Source: a virus
Virus record (IMG/VR): IMGVR_UViG_3300038701_002786
Location: 1 to 64,000 of that record
Reading direction: 5' to 3' (one strand)
DNA: 64,000 nt
In this document: positions 31,764 to 40,502 of the stretch, piece after piece
Layout of the letters: the number at the start of each line of letters is the position of its first letter
Position numbering within the stretch: the first letter of the stretch is position 1
The notes under the pieces: model-generated
What the model saw: the letters and a program-made list of their open reading frames with translations, nothing else
Database searches by the model: none
What the model was told of the DNA's origin: nothing
Program-made: the position numbers and the translations under genes

Positions 31764-31796
31764 ATGAGTCTACATTTAAGACTCATTGTTTTCAAT
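31764..31796 (-). promoter_or_regulatory. promoter containing the 25-bp AATGAGTC operator
   Basis: Leftward: -35 TTGAAA (31791-31796), exactly 17 bases, -10 TAGACT (31768-31773). The palindrome AATGAGTCT-N7-AGACTCATT (31764-31788) fills the spacer and covers the -10, so a bound protein would block RNA polymerase. Confidence 0.8.
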
Positions 31797-32502
31797 AGTG
31801 TTTTTGTTTTTCTTCAGATGGAAAAAGATTCTGGATTTGCTTCAACCGGTCACGCATAGATCTGAGTTCTCGGACCAAAGACACTTCCATCATCGCACGT
31901 TGGTCGACATTCGTTTCATCCTTGATGATCTGGATTGCTTTCATCCACAAACGGTTGTTGGTGGCAACGCGAAAATGCTCCAGTGAAGACATGTTTTGTG
32001 TGTGTGACTGAACAATGGGATGCCGTTGGCAAAAATCATTGAGTTCCCTCATGAACACAATCTTGTCGCATGTATCCATCTCATCTGTGTACCTCCGAAC
32101 ATCCCATTGAGCAGCGGTATCAACTTCGTCCTCTTCCACTTCCTTCAAATAAGCGATTCGACTGGCGTTGAGTTTTTCAAGACATTCCGGTCCATCATCA
32201 ACGCCTTCGACATAAAGACCCATGATACGCTCTGGCCCATCTCTTTGAAGCAGATCGCGCGAATCCCACCAGCCATGCAACTTATAAAGTTCCACAGGCC
32301 GATTAATGTACGAGACCAAGGGCATGTATAACGTCCCATTCGGTCGAAATGAAATAGAACTTCGCGAAGTACGCATGATGCCAGTTGGAGTAATTCTGGT
32401 GATTTGAATTGGATATCCACCCCGAACCCAATCAATAAACACCCAAACCACATCACCCGGTCGAATCTCCAACATATTGCCAGTGCGTTTATCTACTGAC
32501 AT
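31792..32502 (-). CDS. protein of unknown function with barrel-like N-terminus
   Basis: The start at 32502 has AAGGA 6 bases upstream. The 236-residue product opens with MLEIRPGDVVWVFIDW and PIQITRITPTGIMRTSRSS, resembling a small barrel, followed by an acidic helical part and a basic C-terminal helix. It is the last gene of its unit before the operator at 31764. Confidence 0.55.
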   Translation of the reverse strand: MSVDKRTGNMLEIRPGDVVWVFIDWVRGGYPIQITRITPTGIMRTSRSSISFRPNGTLYMPLVSYINRPVELYKLHGWWDSRDLLQRDGPERIMGLYVEGVDDGPECLEKLNASRIAYLKEVEEDEVDTAAQWDVRRYTDEMDTCDKIVFMRELNDFCQRHPIVQSHTQNMSSLEHFRVATNNRLWMKAIQIIKDETNVDQRAMMEVSLVRELRSMRDRLKQIQNLFPSEEKQKHY

Positions 32503-32956
32503 GACTTATCCTTTTTTTTGTACCCAACACGTCGAGTAGATCTGAAACTCTTTGTGCAATTTGGCCCATACTCCATTCCGTCCAGTTTTCGTACAATCCG
32601 CGACTCAATCTTCCCGTGTTGGTGTATCCAAACTCCGTTGAAATTTGACATTCATGGAGATGAAGCATCAACGTGAAATCGTCTATCCTGTATACAGCAA
32701 TAAGCCCATGATTGGGTCCGCGCTTGAAGTACGGTATTGTCGCATTCATTTTTGAAATGCCCACAATAATTGCTCGCGAATCAGAATTGGCCAAATCAAG
32801 GTTTTCCAAGAATGAATCGAGTCGTTCCAATGCATCTGGAAAACCAATAGGGTTGCACTTCACACAACGCAATTCATCTTGGATGATCAAGTTGTCTGAG
32901 CTAGAAAACCCACAAATAGTACATTCGTGGTCATCGATGTAAAACGGTTCAATCAC
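32489..32956 (-). CDS. protein with N-terminal zinc ribbon
   Basis: A GTG at 32956 with GGGAGG 5 bases upstream overlaps the stop of the methyltransferase gene (GTGA), so I take it as the start. The 155-residue product has CTICGFSSSDNLIIQDELRC and VKCNP near the N-terminus, a four-cysteine ribbon. The rest is unassigned. Confidence 0.6.
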   Translation of the reverse strand: MIEPFYIDDHECTICGFSSSDNLIIQDELRCVKCNPIGFPDALERLDSFLENLDLANSDSRAIIVGISKMNATIPYFKRGPNHGLIAVYRIDDFTLMLHLHECQISTEFGYTNTGRLSRGLYENWTEWSMGQIAQRVSDLLDVLGTKKRISHVSR

Positions 32957-34437
32957 ATCAACCTCCCGACTTGTTGGTCGACCCAAACGTTGCTCGCGCT
33001 CATCAAAAACTTGGCATTATCTGAAGCATCCAGTGTTCGCAACATCTCGTGCGCAATCGCTTCTGCCGAATCAGGAGGCACAGCGTTACCAATTCGTTTG
33101 ACCCAATCCTGTTTGTTATTGCCACACAAGTCGACATCGGTGGGTAACGACTGGAGCGCCGCCAATTCCATGGGCGTCAATGGCCGATGCCACGTTCCGT
33201 CCAGCGCCCTGATAACCATCAACGAACGCTTGTGTGGGTTACTGAAATCCATCGCAGGACCGATGAGCACCACACCATCGTCAGCACGTACAAGGTGATG
33301 AGTGGGCTCGGGCCATCGACGTGCATCTGCAACTGAAACAGCACTATTGTCATGAGATGCAGCTGCGACAATCGTTCCAATATGTTCAGACCAACCAACT
33401 ACACCATAAGCGCCCGCTCTTGGCTTGCATGTAATCCTTGGGTCCGCTGTGTTTTGTCCATGGTAGGAGTTCGCACACGCAATGATCGTGTTCTGCGCCG
33501 AGTCCCAACCACTGACGCCCAATGCCCCTGCCTGTTGTTGATAGGCAATGCGAGGATCTGCAATTTGCATCCCGGTATTTTGAATACTAGCCCAGGCGAT
33601 GATGGCATGTACTTGCTCATCCCATCCCGTAACACCAAATCCCTCTTGTAACGCACAGGTGTATCGGGGATCGAGGGATTCTTCAGTTTCGATCACTGTC
33701 ACCCTCTCTGGCAAATCGCGCCAATCACCCCCAGCGGGGATCAAAGCAAGCCTCAGCCAATTCATCGGTGAAAGTTGTGTCAGAACATGCAACCGGTTGC
33801 CACTATCATCCCACGGGCCAGGCACAGGATGATGGCCAATCACATCACCAACGCCCTTCATTGCCCTCCTGGGGGGTTCGTAGAGGTACTCTGGTGTACT
33901 CGCCATGTGGCGCGCCACACCGAGGAATCTGCGCCGATTCTGAGCCAACCCGCCAAGTTCTCCGCAGTTGTGTGTGGATTGACGCCACGCATACCCATAG
34001 TTGGCCATTAACAACTTGATCTCTTCGAGCCACTTACGACCACGAGACAAGATCTTCGGCACGTTTTCCATAATGATCAGTCTTGGTGGGTTGTCAGGCC
34101 ACGCCTCAAGAGCCAGCCATATCCCCCGTTCGGCCCATGCGCACATTTCGACATACTTGTCTGTTTTGGCCAAGGCTTCGGGCAGACAACCTGAGAAGCC
34201 CTTACATGGAGGACTTGTAAAGACAACATCAGGCGCTTGCTCTCCGAAAATTCGGACGAGGTCTTGGGGCTGCGCTGTACCCAAGTCCAACACATGAGCC
34301 TCATGGCCCGTAATGCGCTTGTAATCAGCAACAGCTGATGGATCAAAATCGATCCCTACAGTGTCGAACCCGGCCCGAGCAAAACCCAACGAACCGCCAC
34401 CCAGGCCACAAAACAAACTCAAGCAGCGCCGTTGCAT
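32953..34437 (-). CDS. C5-cytosine DNA methyltransferase with repeat-rich recognition region
   Basis: The 494-residue product shows the motifs of m5C methyltransferases in order: LSLFCGLGGGSLGF (motif I, SAM binding), TSPPCKGFSG (motif IV, catalytic Cys near 79), IIMENVP (motif VI), QNRRRFLGVA (motif VIII) and RIGNAVPP (motif X). Between VIII and X lies a long recognition region with three imperfect repeats of about 37 residues, each ending in ADPR and containing G-V-x-G-W. It would methylate phage DNA against host restriction or alter gene expression. No partner nuclease is seen next to it. Confidence 0.92.
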   Translation of the reverse strand: MQRRCLSLFCGLGGGSLGFARAGFDTVGIDFDPSAVADYKRITGHEAHVLDLGTAQPQDLVRIFGEQAPDVVFTSPPCKGFSGCLPEALAKTDKYVEMCAWAERGIWLALEAWPDNPPRLIIMENVPKILSRGRKWLEEIKLLMANYGYAWRQSTHNCGELGGLAQNRRRFLGVARHMASTPEYLYEPPRRAMKGVGDVIGHHPVPGPWDDSGNRLHVLTQLSPMNWLRLALIPAGGDWRDLPERVTVIETEESLDPRYTCALQEGFGVTGWDEQVHAIIAWASIQNTGMQIADPRIAYQQQAGALGVSGWDSAQNTIIACANSYHGQNTADPRITCKPRAGAYGVVGWSEHIGTIVAAASHDNSAVSVADARRWPEPTHHLVRADDGVVLIGPAMDFSNPHKRSLMVIRALDGTWHRPLTPMELAALQSLPTDVDLCGNNKQDWVKRIGNAVPPDSAEAIAHEMLRTLDASDNAKFLMSASNVWVDQQVGRLM

Positions 34438-35414
34438 GTGAACTCCTGAAGCAAACCTTTGACTGTTTCGTAGCGAATTTCTGCATCATGCAATTTGCTT
34501 TCGAGGCGTTCTTTTTCTATGAGCAAGGAAGCGTATTGATGCAAACGATCGCATACCGACATGGTTACAATGTCCAGAGACTTCTCGTCCAAATGACCAA
34601 CTTTGGCGATTTTTTCGAGATACACCGCCCAACCACCAACAGCCTCCACTGCGGCTTTGACATTCGTTGTGCCGGTCAAATTCAACAAAACGCTCAAGGC
34701 TTCACTTGCCTCTCGAATCAACTTTTTCTTTTTCAACTTCGGTACGCCGAATGACTCAGATAAACGCTGCCATTGCTTACGATATGTATCATTGGATGCT
34801 TTGAGTGCCTTGACCTCATCAACCAATTGTTTGTCAGATTCAGCACATTGAAGGATGTGAGCGAGTTGCTTCCGTAGAACTCCATTTGGACGCAGCACGT
34901 CCAAAGCCAATCTTGGCGGCACAAGAGTAACAAACGTTTGGCCCATCTTTATTACGCTCAATTTGAGTCGCACAATGTTCATGGCAGCATGAGGATGAAG
35001 GCCCAAAGCGATTTTGATTTCGCAAAGGTCAGCCTCCTGTTGACGTGCACTTTTCTCAACCTCCCGAACCTGTTCTTTGTACTCGTCACGTTTACCGATG
35101 ACTTCTTTGGCTTTTCTCACCAACCCCTCCCTCAGTGCAACTGTCCCAAGAGCACTAGCCACATCAGAGAGACACTCCTCTGACTTGCAAAGCTCAACAG
35201 CCAGGTCTCCAAGGCGCTCGTGAATACGGGGCACATCAGGTTCACGCGTCCAATCGTTTGTCACTGGAAACCACTGTTTACCTTCAATTTCCTTGGCATA
35301 AAAAATCAATTCGTCGCCATCATTATGATACGCAACCACCTCGTACAAGGCGGTATCCTTAGAGCTTTCTGGTCGGCGGAGAACATCTCCAATTCTTGGT
35401 GTTCGTTCAAGCAT
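34419..35414 (-). CDS. long coiled-coil protein with small N-terminal barrel
   Basis: The 331-residue product starts with RIGDVLRRP and ALYEVVAYHNDGDELIFYAK (barrel-like), then is almost entirely helical and charged, with a KKKK segment near 225. It overlaps the methyltransferase start by 19 bases. The function is unknown; it resembles its 31151 neighbour in plan. Confidence 0.6.
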   Translation of the reverse strand: MLERTPRIGDVLRRPESSKDTALYEVVAYHNDGDELIFYAKEIEGKQWFPVTNDWTREPDVPRIHERLGDLAVELCKSEECLSDVASALGTVALREGLVRKAKEVIGKRDEYKEQVREVEKSARQQEADLCEIKIALGLHPHAAMNIVRLKLSVIKMGQTFVTLVPPRLALDVLRPNGVLRKQLAHILQCAESDKQLVDEVKALKASNDTYRKQWQRLSESFGVPKLKKKKLIREASEALSVLLNLTGTTNVKAAVEAVGGWAVYLEKIAKVGHLDEKSLDIVTMSVCDRLHQYASLLIEKERLESKLHDAEIRYETVKGLLQEFTCNGAA

Positions 35415-35423
35415 AGTCTGGTC

Positions 35424-35771
35424 CTATTGATTTTGAGATTTGATGGCTTTGATTGCATAATTGACGATAGAAAACGGACTTTGAAAGCGACTATAGGGCA
35501 CAACTTTTTTCAAACGCTTGTATGCCATTCTAATGAAAAAAGAACCTTTAGACCCATTAGCCTTCAGCGCTTGATTCGCCAATGTCTCTGCGTTGTGTAC
35601 CAATCGTTCTTGCACCCAGTTTTCGCCAACTATACGAACTCTGAATGTGTCTTGAGAAATCAGAACATACTCGATTTCATCCTTTTGATTTTTGCTTCGA
35701 TGAACGATCTCGAAGCGCTCAAGATTATCACCAACGAAAACATCGCCAGGTAAAAAAATTTGAGGTTTCAA
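35424..35771 (-). CDS. small protein with barrel-like N-terminus
   Basis: The 115-residue product begins IFLPGDVFVGDNLERFEIVH and EYVLISQDTFRVRIV, then a basic helical tail. Its N-terminus has the same style as the 34419 and 31151 starts. Confidence 0.55.
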   Translation of the reverse strand: MKPQIFLPGDVFVGDNLERFEIVHRSKNQKDEIEYVLISQDTFRVRIVGENWVQERLVHNAETLANQALKANGSKGSFFIRMAYKRLKKVVPYSRFQSPFSIVNYAIKAIKSQNQ

Positions 35772-35800
35772 TGTATTAGCCTTGTTGTAAGTTTTATGGT

Positions 35801-36004
35801 CTAGCCTTCAAACTTCTGGCCGCCAAAAAACTTGGCAGCCAGAGCCATATCACTATCACTGGGGTGGATTGGCTCAAGCTCAACAAAGCCAGAGATCTTG
35901 CGAGCCTCTTCTGGTGTCAACGCGCCAGAACCTTCACATGTGTCGCAGTCACTTTGCGCCACAAAGCCCTGCCCATTGCAATGTTTGCATACGACAAAAT
36001 CCAT
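35801..36004 (-). CDS. small DnaJ-type zinc-finger protein
   Basis: I use the ATG at 36004 with AGGAG upstream. The 67-residue product begins MDFVVCKHCNGQGFV and, 7 residues later, CDTCEGSG, a CxxCxGxG pair. It is the first gene behind the long palindromic promoter at 36062. Confidence 0.6.
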   Translation of the reverse strand: MDFVVCKHCNGQGFVAQSDCDTCEGSGALTPEEARKISGFVELEPIHPSDSDMALAAKFFGGQKFEG

Positions 36005-36061
36005 GGGTGTCTCCTGTGGTATTGGACCCAATTTTGTACAAGATCAACATCTTGTGTGTGT

Positions 36062-36102
36062 TTGATGACAATGAGTCTATATATAAAACTCATTGTCATC
36101 AA
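36062..36102 (-). promoter_or_regulatory. promoter containing the AATGAGT operator with extended arms
   Basis: A 41-bp inverted repeat has 15-bp perfect arms (TTGATGACAATGAGT and its complement). Leftward it contains -35 TTGATG (36097-36102), 17 bases and -10 TAGACT (36074-36079), the same geometry as at 31764 and 54387. Confidence 0.8.
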
Positions 36103-36242
36103 GTCCAATATTTTGACTTTTCAACCCTGAAGCCATTCAAACAATAAAATAACGAGCAACGCCGCGAACAAATAGAACGCGGCGTTGCTCGTCGTGGGCA
36201 CCTTATCACCAAGGTGCAAACTTCCTGCTATTTGATACGCCA
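36103..36242 (-). terminator. terminator region of nrdJ
   Basis: A 15-bp perfect stem ACGAGCAACGCCGCG with an 11-base loop (36152-36192) is followed on the minus strand by TTATTTTATTGTTT. A second 7-bp hairpin (36198-36217) lies between it and the stop of nrdJ. No gene is seen in this interval. Confidence 0.85.
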
Positions 36243-38846
36243 TCAACCACATCCAGTACTTGCCCCACAATCATGGCACAAATAACAGGAACCGCTGGGA
36301 TAGGCCTGGCCACCACAGTTGGAGCACGACTGCATCGGCATCCCCACCTTTGCGGCAATAGTTCCCAAATTCGACACCTCCCGATGGGTGATGATACCAT
36401 CGGCTTTGTCGCCATCTCCCTTGGCGGTCAAAAAGGTGTTTTCAAGCCACTGAGCTACGAAATCAACAATTGAGGTGCAACTCTTGATCTCGCTATCCAC
36501 AATAAACCCTGAAGGCTCAAAGCGCTGAAACCGAGACTTTTCAACGATTGTTTGCAGTGGAACGCCATACTGCAACGCCAGCGAAACCATCTGGGACCAT
36601 TGATCCGCAAAACCTGATATCATGCTGCCTTGCTTCGAGAGCGTGATAAAGATCTCACCAGGAGTACCATCTTCATACAAACCAACATGGATGTAGCCCT
36701 CATGACCTTGAATATCAAACTTTTTCCGTATCGATCTTGTTTGGTTAGGTAACTTGCGTCTTGTTGGCACTTGCTCCCAAACAAGAGATATCACAGCCCC
36801 AGCGGCTCCTTTGATGTTGTCGAGTTCCTTTTTGACAACAGATTCGCCACCTTGATCTTCAAACTCCTCTAAGAGTTCCAGAGGCTGAGAGCCTTTGGAC
36901 CCATTCCGATACAGCGCAAGGCACTTGATGCCACTTTCCCAGGCATATAAAATGGCTTCTTTGATGTCTGCACGAGTAGCTGTTGTGGGCATGTTGATGG
37001 TTTTGCTGATTGCGCCTGAAACGAACGGTTGAAGTGCTGCCATCATATCAATATGGGCACGCCAACTTAAACAACGCTCTGACCCGAATGATGTATCAAA
37101 CACACTCAGATGCTCTTCAGATAAATACGGAGCCCCAACAACATGACCATGTTGCAACACGTAGCCAGCAATTGCCTCACGTTCGTCTTCGGGATACCCC
37201 AAGGCTTCCAGCCCCTTTTCAAAGACATGACACACGATCTTCTCATGGCCACCACCAACGAGTGTTTTCATTGTCACCAAACCGAGAGCAGGTTCGGCAC
37301 CTGTTGTATCACAATCCATCATGAAACTAATCGTGCCAGTCGGCGCGATAACCGTCATCTGCGCATTGCGAAGCATTGGATCTTGTTGATAGTCACCCAA
37401 AACTGCCACCCATGTCTTATGCAACAAATCTTGAGAATTCAACGCCTCAGACACCTCAAAGTGCTGTGACAGGATTCTTTCAACGTGTCCGCTGTTGTTT
37501 TGATAAGCGCCAAAAGAGCCAAGTTCTTTAGCCAAGTCATACGATGTGCTATATGCAAAACAGTGTATGTACGACATGAGTTTTTGGCCAAGACATCTTC
37601 CCTGTTCGCTGTCATATGGAACGCCCATCGACATCAACAGCGCTCCTAGGTTTGTCATACCCAGCCCAATTGTCCGATAACGTTTAGTTGTTTTGCCGAT
37701 TTGTTCCGTTGGATAATCAGCCATATCAACCAAAATATCTTGCATCACAAAAATATCGCGCACCTGACTATACAATTGCATACCATTTTCATACGTACCA
37801 TTGTCCAACAAATTACGCCAAAATATGGCATTCAAACTGGCCAGATTACATGCAGTATTGTTCAAAAAGAGGTATTCACTGCAGGGGTTCGAGGCATCAA
37901 TGTTACCGTCGGAAGCGCAGGTGTGCCATCGATTGATCGTGTCAGTAAATTGGACTCCAGGGTCACCACAAACCCAACACGCATCGGCGACCTCATCAAG
38001 CAAATATTGTGACTCCATCTGTTTATCCGTATATCGGATTGAGTGGTTGGCATTCTGAAAGTTGATCGAGTCGTATGCAGAATGCTCTTCAACAAATGAG
38101 TTCGAATACCCCTGACGCATCAACGCTTGGGCTTTCTTTTCCTCGATAGCTTTGCATTCGATAAATTCTTTGGCATCAGGATGCGAGGCGTCCAGGCAAA
38201 CCATTTTGGCGGCTCGACGTTTTTTGCCGCCACTTTTGATGGCGCCAGCGCTTGCATCAAATGCTCGCATGAACGAAACCACACCACTGGCACACCCACC
38301 ACCTGAGATGGGCGCTCCCTTGTGCCTGATATTGGACAGGTTGACCCCTGCACCACTGCCTTGCTTAAAGATAAACATCTCATCTCGTTGCAATTGACAG
38401 ATCGACTCCAGCGAATCTTCGACTTCATTGATAAAGCAAGCCGATGCTTGCTGAACCTTTTCCGGCGTCCCAATGTTAAACCAAACAGGTGAGTTAAACG
38501 CCCATTTTTGCTCCAACAGCGAACGAATCGTGCGCTCTCGAAACGACACACCATTCCTTTCCTCAAAGAACGATTGATACCCATTGGCACTGCCGTATTC
38601 CATGATCGCGTCGATGACCCGTTCAAAAACCTGGACGATGCTGTGTTCGCGCTCTTCTGTCTCCAACTGACCCCAAAAATATCGGGAGGCACAAATATTG
38701 ACAGCACGCTGGGACCAAGATGCGGGAAACAGCACGTCATCTTGTTCAAACGTGATTTGGCCAGTGGTATGATCTTTGATTTCCGCTCGGCGCAGTGCCA
38801 TTGGCACACCATAGGCGGTTTCCACTTGAATTGTGTCGATGCCCAT
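36243..38846 (-). CDS. nrdJ: class II (B12-dependent) ribonucleotide reductase
   Basis: The 867-residue product follows adenosylcobalamin-dependent ribonucleotide reductases: FNSPVWFNIG, ASACFINEVEDSLESI, FKQGSGAGVNLSNIR, then NPCSEYLFLNNTACNLASLN (radical-site region near 318) and VIAPTGTISFMMDCDTTG. The C-terminus has the redox/zinc pattern CSNCGGQAYPSGSCYLCHDC. It makes deoxynucleotides for phage replication without needing an activase partner. The start at 38846 has GGAG upstream. A TGTAAAC palindrome and a degenerate AATGAGTC operator lie just upstream, suggesting regulation. Confidence 0.95.
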   Translation of the reverse strand: MGIDTIQVETAYGVPMALRRAEIKDHTTGQITFEQDDVLFPASWSQRAVNICASRYFWGQLETEEREHSIVQVFERVIDAIMEYGSANGYQSFFEERNGVSFRERTIRSLLEQKWAFNSPVWFNIGTPEKVQQASACFINEVEDSLESICQLQRDEMFIFKQGSGAGVNLSNIRHKGAPISGGGCASGVVSFMRAFDASAGAIKSGGKKRRAAKMVCLDASHPDAKEFIECKAIEEKKAQALMRQGYSNSFVEEHSAYDSINFQNANHSIRYTDKQMESQYLLDEVADACWVCGDPGVQFTDTINRWHTCASDGNIDASNPCSEYLFLNNTACNLASLNAIFWRNLLDNGTYENGMQLYSQVRDIFVMQDILVDMADYPTEQIGKTTKRYRTIGLGMTNLGALLMSMGVPYDSEQGRCLGQKLMSYIHCFAYSTSYDLAKELGSFGAYQNNSGHVERILSQHFEVSEALNSQDLLHKTWVAVLGDYQQDPMLRNAQMTVIAPTGTISFMMDCDTTGAEPALGLVTMKTLVGGGHEKIVCHVFEKGLEALGYPEDEREAIAGYVLQHGHVVGAPYLSEEHLSVFDTSFGSERCLSWRAHIDMMAALQPFVSGAISKTINMPTTATRADIKEAILYAWESGIKCLALYRNGSKGSQPLELLEEFEDQGGESVVKKELDNIKGAAGAVISLVWEQVPTRRKLPNQTRSIRKKFDIQGHEGYIHVGLYEDGTPGEIFITLSKQGSMISGFADQWSQMVSLALQYGVPLQTIVEKSRFQRFEPSGFIVDSEIKSCTSIVDFVAQWLENTFLTAKGDGDKADGIITHREVSNLGTIAAKVGMPMQSCSNCGGQAYPSGSCYLCHDCGASTGCG

Positions 38847-38865
38847 ATCGACTCCTATTTTTTAA

Positions 38866-38884
38866 GGTGTAAACAGTTTACAGG
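38866..38884. promoter_or_regulatory. TGTAAAC palindrome, copy 3
   Basis: GGTGTAAAC-A-GTTTACAGG lies 20 bases upstream of the nrdJ start, just before its ribosome site. The central TGTAAAC/GTTTACA arms are perfect. Confidence 0.7.
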
Positions 38885-38943
38885 ACAAAACACTCAGTGC
38901 CAGATCTGACTCAACGATGTTTTGCTCTAAGTATTGAAACCAT

Positions 38944-38966
38944 ATGATTCCACATTTGAGACTCAT
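38944..38966. promoter_or_regulatory. degenerate AATGAGTC operator
   Basis: ATGATTC-N7-GAGACTCAT keeps one perfect half (AGACTCAT) and one weak half. It overlaps the stop of the DUF5131 gene by 4 bases and lies upstream of nrdJ. I see no good -35 at the expected place, so it may act as a binding site only. Confidence 0.5.
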
Positions 38967-39871
38967 TTGAAAGGGAATTCGTGCCGACGCAAATGTATGG
39001 GTATACAGCCAGAACCATTTCCTTGTTGCCCTATCGTCTTTGCATAAACGCTGCCCATTTGCTTTGTAAAACATGCAACACCGTGTTGCTCACAGTCAGT
39101 GACTATCTGTTCCATCCACTCAACTTCCATCGGACGCGCACCCTTTTGAGATTCACCACCGACAATAACCCAGTCAAGTGCAGGCAACCCGTTGGTATAG
39201 GGATTAAGTGCTGAGTAAGGAGTCCCGTTGGAGGTAGCAACACCAAGCAAATCCACAGGCCCAATCAAAGGTTCACATGAAACAAACCGTGTGTGTGCAG
39301 GACAGTGTAACAATGCCTCAATCCGATGGGTGGCCTTTTGGTCCTCCACGCTTGTACCCAACCAGATATTTTGCCCAAATGAATCAACCAAAGAAGGATG
39401 GAGTTTAGGTGCTTTGAAACCGGAGATGCCACGAGCAAACGCCCAACACAATTCAACCATCGAAAGATCACTTTGAGCACACAGGTCGTCGAGCCAGCAA
39501 TAGAACTGCAATGCACGAAATGGTCGCTTCGTCAGCACCTGAAAGGTATGTCGAGGTGCCGCGCACATGATTCCATAAACAGCTGCAATCTGCTCAAACT
39601 CAAAAACTTCAAAAAACAAATCACTCATTGAGTTTACGAAAATCTTTTGCGGCGCCTTGCGGGTGAGCGGTTCATGTAATTTCGATTCAACAAACAAACC
39701 ATTTCCTGTCCATTTCCCATTTTCAGTCATGCCCTGGAATGGACCTGATTCATGGTTAAATCGACTCGCTGTTTTCTCGGCGTAACAGTTGACACATCCC
39801 TGAGAAACGCGCCGACAACCCCTCATTGGGTTCCATGTCGAATCGGTCCATTCAATTTTTGTTTTTTGCAT
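38963..39871 (-). CDS. DUF5131 (phage Gp37/Gp68) family protein
   Basis: I use the ATG at 39871 (MQKTKIEWTDSTWNPMRGC). The 302-residue product shows the family features: EWTDSTWNP, GCVNCYAE, IFVNSMSDLF, FQVLTKRP, NIWLGTSVEDQ, RFVSCEPLIGP and WVIVGGESQKGARP. The family resembles radical-SAM-like proteins and is common in phages. Its biochemical function is not established. It lies upstream of nrdJ and probably shares its transcript. Confidence 0.92.
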   Translation of the reverse strand: MQKTKIEWTDSTWNPMRGCRRVSQGCVNCYAEKTASRFNHESGPFQGMTENGKWTGNGLFVESKLHEPLTRKAPQKIFVNSMSDLFFEVFEFEQIAAVYGIMCAAPRHTFQVLTKRPFRALQFYCWLDDLCAQSDLSMVELCWAFARGISGFKAPKLHPSLVDSFGQNIWLGTSVEDQKATHRIEALLHCPAHTRFVSCEPLIGPVDLLGVATSNGTPYSALNPYTNGLPALDWVIVGGESQKGARPMEVEWMEQIVTDCEQHGVACFTKQMGSVYAKTIGQQGNGSGCIPIHLRRHEFPFK

Positions 39872-40214
39872 AGAAATCTCCTTCTTTTGGTTGTTATCGG
39901 GCAACCCCAAAAAATGTTGCGCGTAAAACATCAGCATGCGTTAGGCAATCTTTTGTTTGCCAATGCGCTGGTTTGTAAGTTTTTTGGTTTTTCTGTCTGG
40001 CTTGGATGTATTTGAACAAAGTCTTAAACTTTGTTCAAGGGTATTTTCACCAATCTTCTTGATCAAGGCTATCTATTAGATTTATGATCGGAAAATGATC
40101 TAAGATGTAAATATGTTCAGTATATATAAGCATGCAAGCAATGAAAACGAAATGAACTTTGAACAATTCATATGATTCGTGCCATGCTATGCACACTCAA
40201 CGGAGATATTATCC
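39872..40214. promoter_or_regulatory. divergent control region of the partition operon
   Basis: No gene is seen in 343 bases. The region holds an 11-bp-arm inverted repeat (TTGAACAAAGT, 5-base loop, ACTTTGTTCAA; 40012-40038) and a third CTTTGAACAA half-site near 40157. A possible rightward promoter is TTGATC-18-TATGAT (40059-40088). It faces DUF5131 on one side and HTH-ParA-ParB on the other. The repeats could be a centromere (parS) or operators. Confidence 0.6.
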
Positions 40215-40502
40215 ATGGATTGGAACGCTCAAATTGAACCATTGACCCACGTGGAACGTCAAACAATCATTGATGCCATTCTTGCTTTTTGTCGCGCACA
40301 CAATTTGACTGATGCAGCAATAGCTCAAGCTGTTGACCTGTCAAAAGCGTCGATCTCAACGGCGAGAAACAGCAAGAAGCCCTCGCAAACGACGATCATT
40401 AAACTGTGTCAATTGTTCGAAATACGGTTTGCCTCCACTGTGGCGTGGTATCGCTGGTACGAAGCATACAAGGACGTTATTGGAACCGAGCCTGAATTAT
40501 GA
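40215..40502 (+). CDS. HTH regulator of the partition operon
   Basis: I use the ATG at 40215 (an in-frame ATG at 40179 is upstream); GGAGATATTATCC precedes it. The 95-residue product has a helix-turn-helix (DAAIAQAVDLSKASISTARN, about 36-55) followed by QTTIIKLCQLFEIRFAS, an XRE-like pattern. It overlaps parA by 4 bases. Autoregulation of the operon through the TTTGAACAA repeats is inferred. Confidence 0.75.
   Translation: MDWNAQIEPLTHVERQTIIDAILAFCRAHNLTDAAIAQAVDLSKASISTARNSKKPSQTTIIKLCQLFEIRFASTVAWYRWYEAYKDVIGTEPEL

Noticed and set aside
36243-38846. A second ribonucleotide reductase subunit or intein in nrdJ
   Set aside because: The protein runs through all class II motifs without interruption and no small subunit gene is seen nearby, as expected for class II.
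40179-40214. Upstream ATG for the HTH gene of the partition operon
   Set aside because: The ATG at 40215 has the better ribosome site (GGAG) and begins the conserved part; the extra 12 residues look unrelated.
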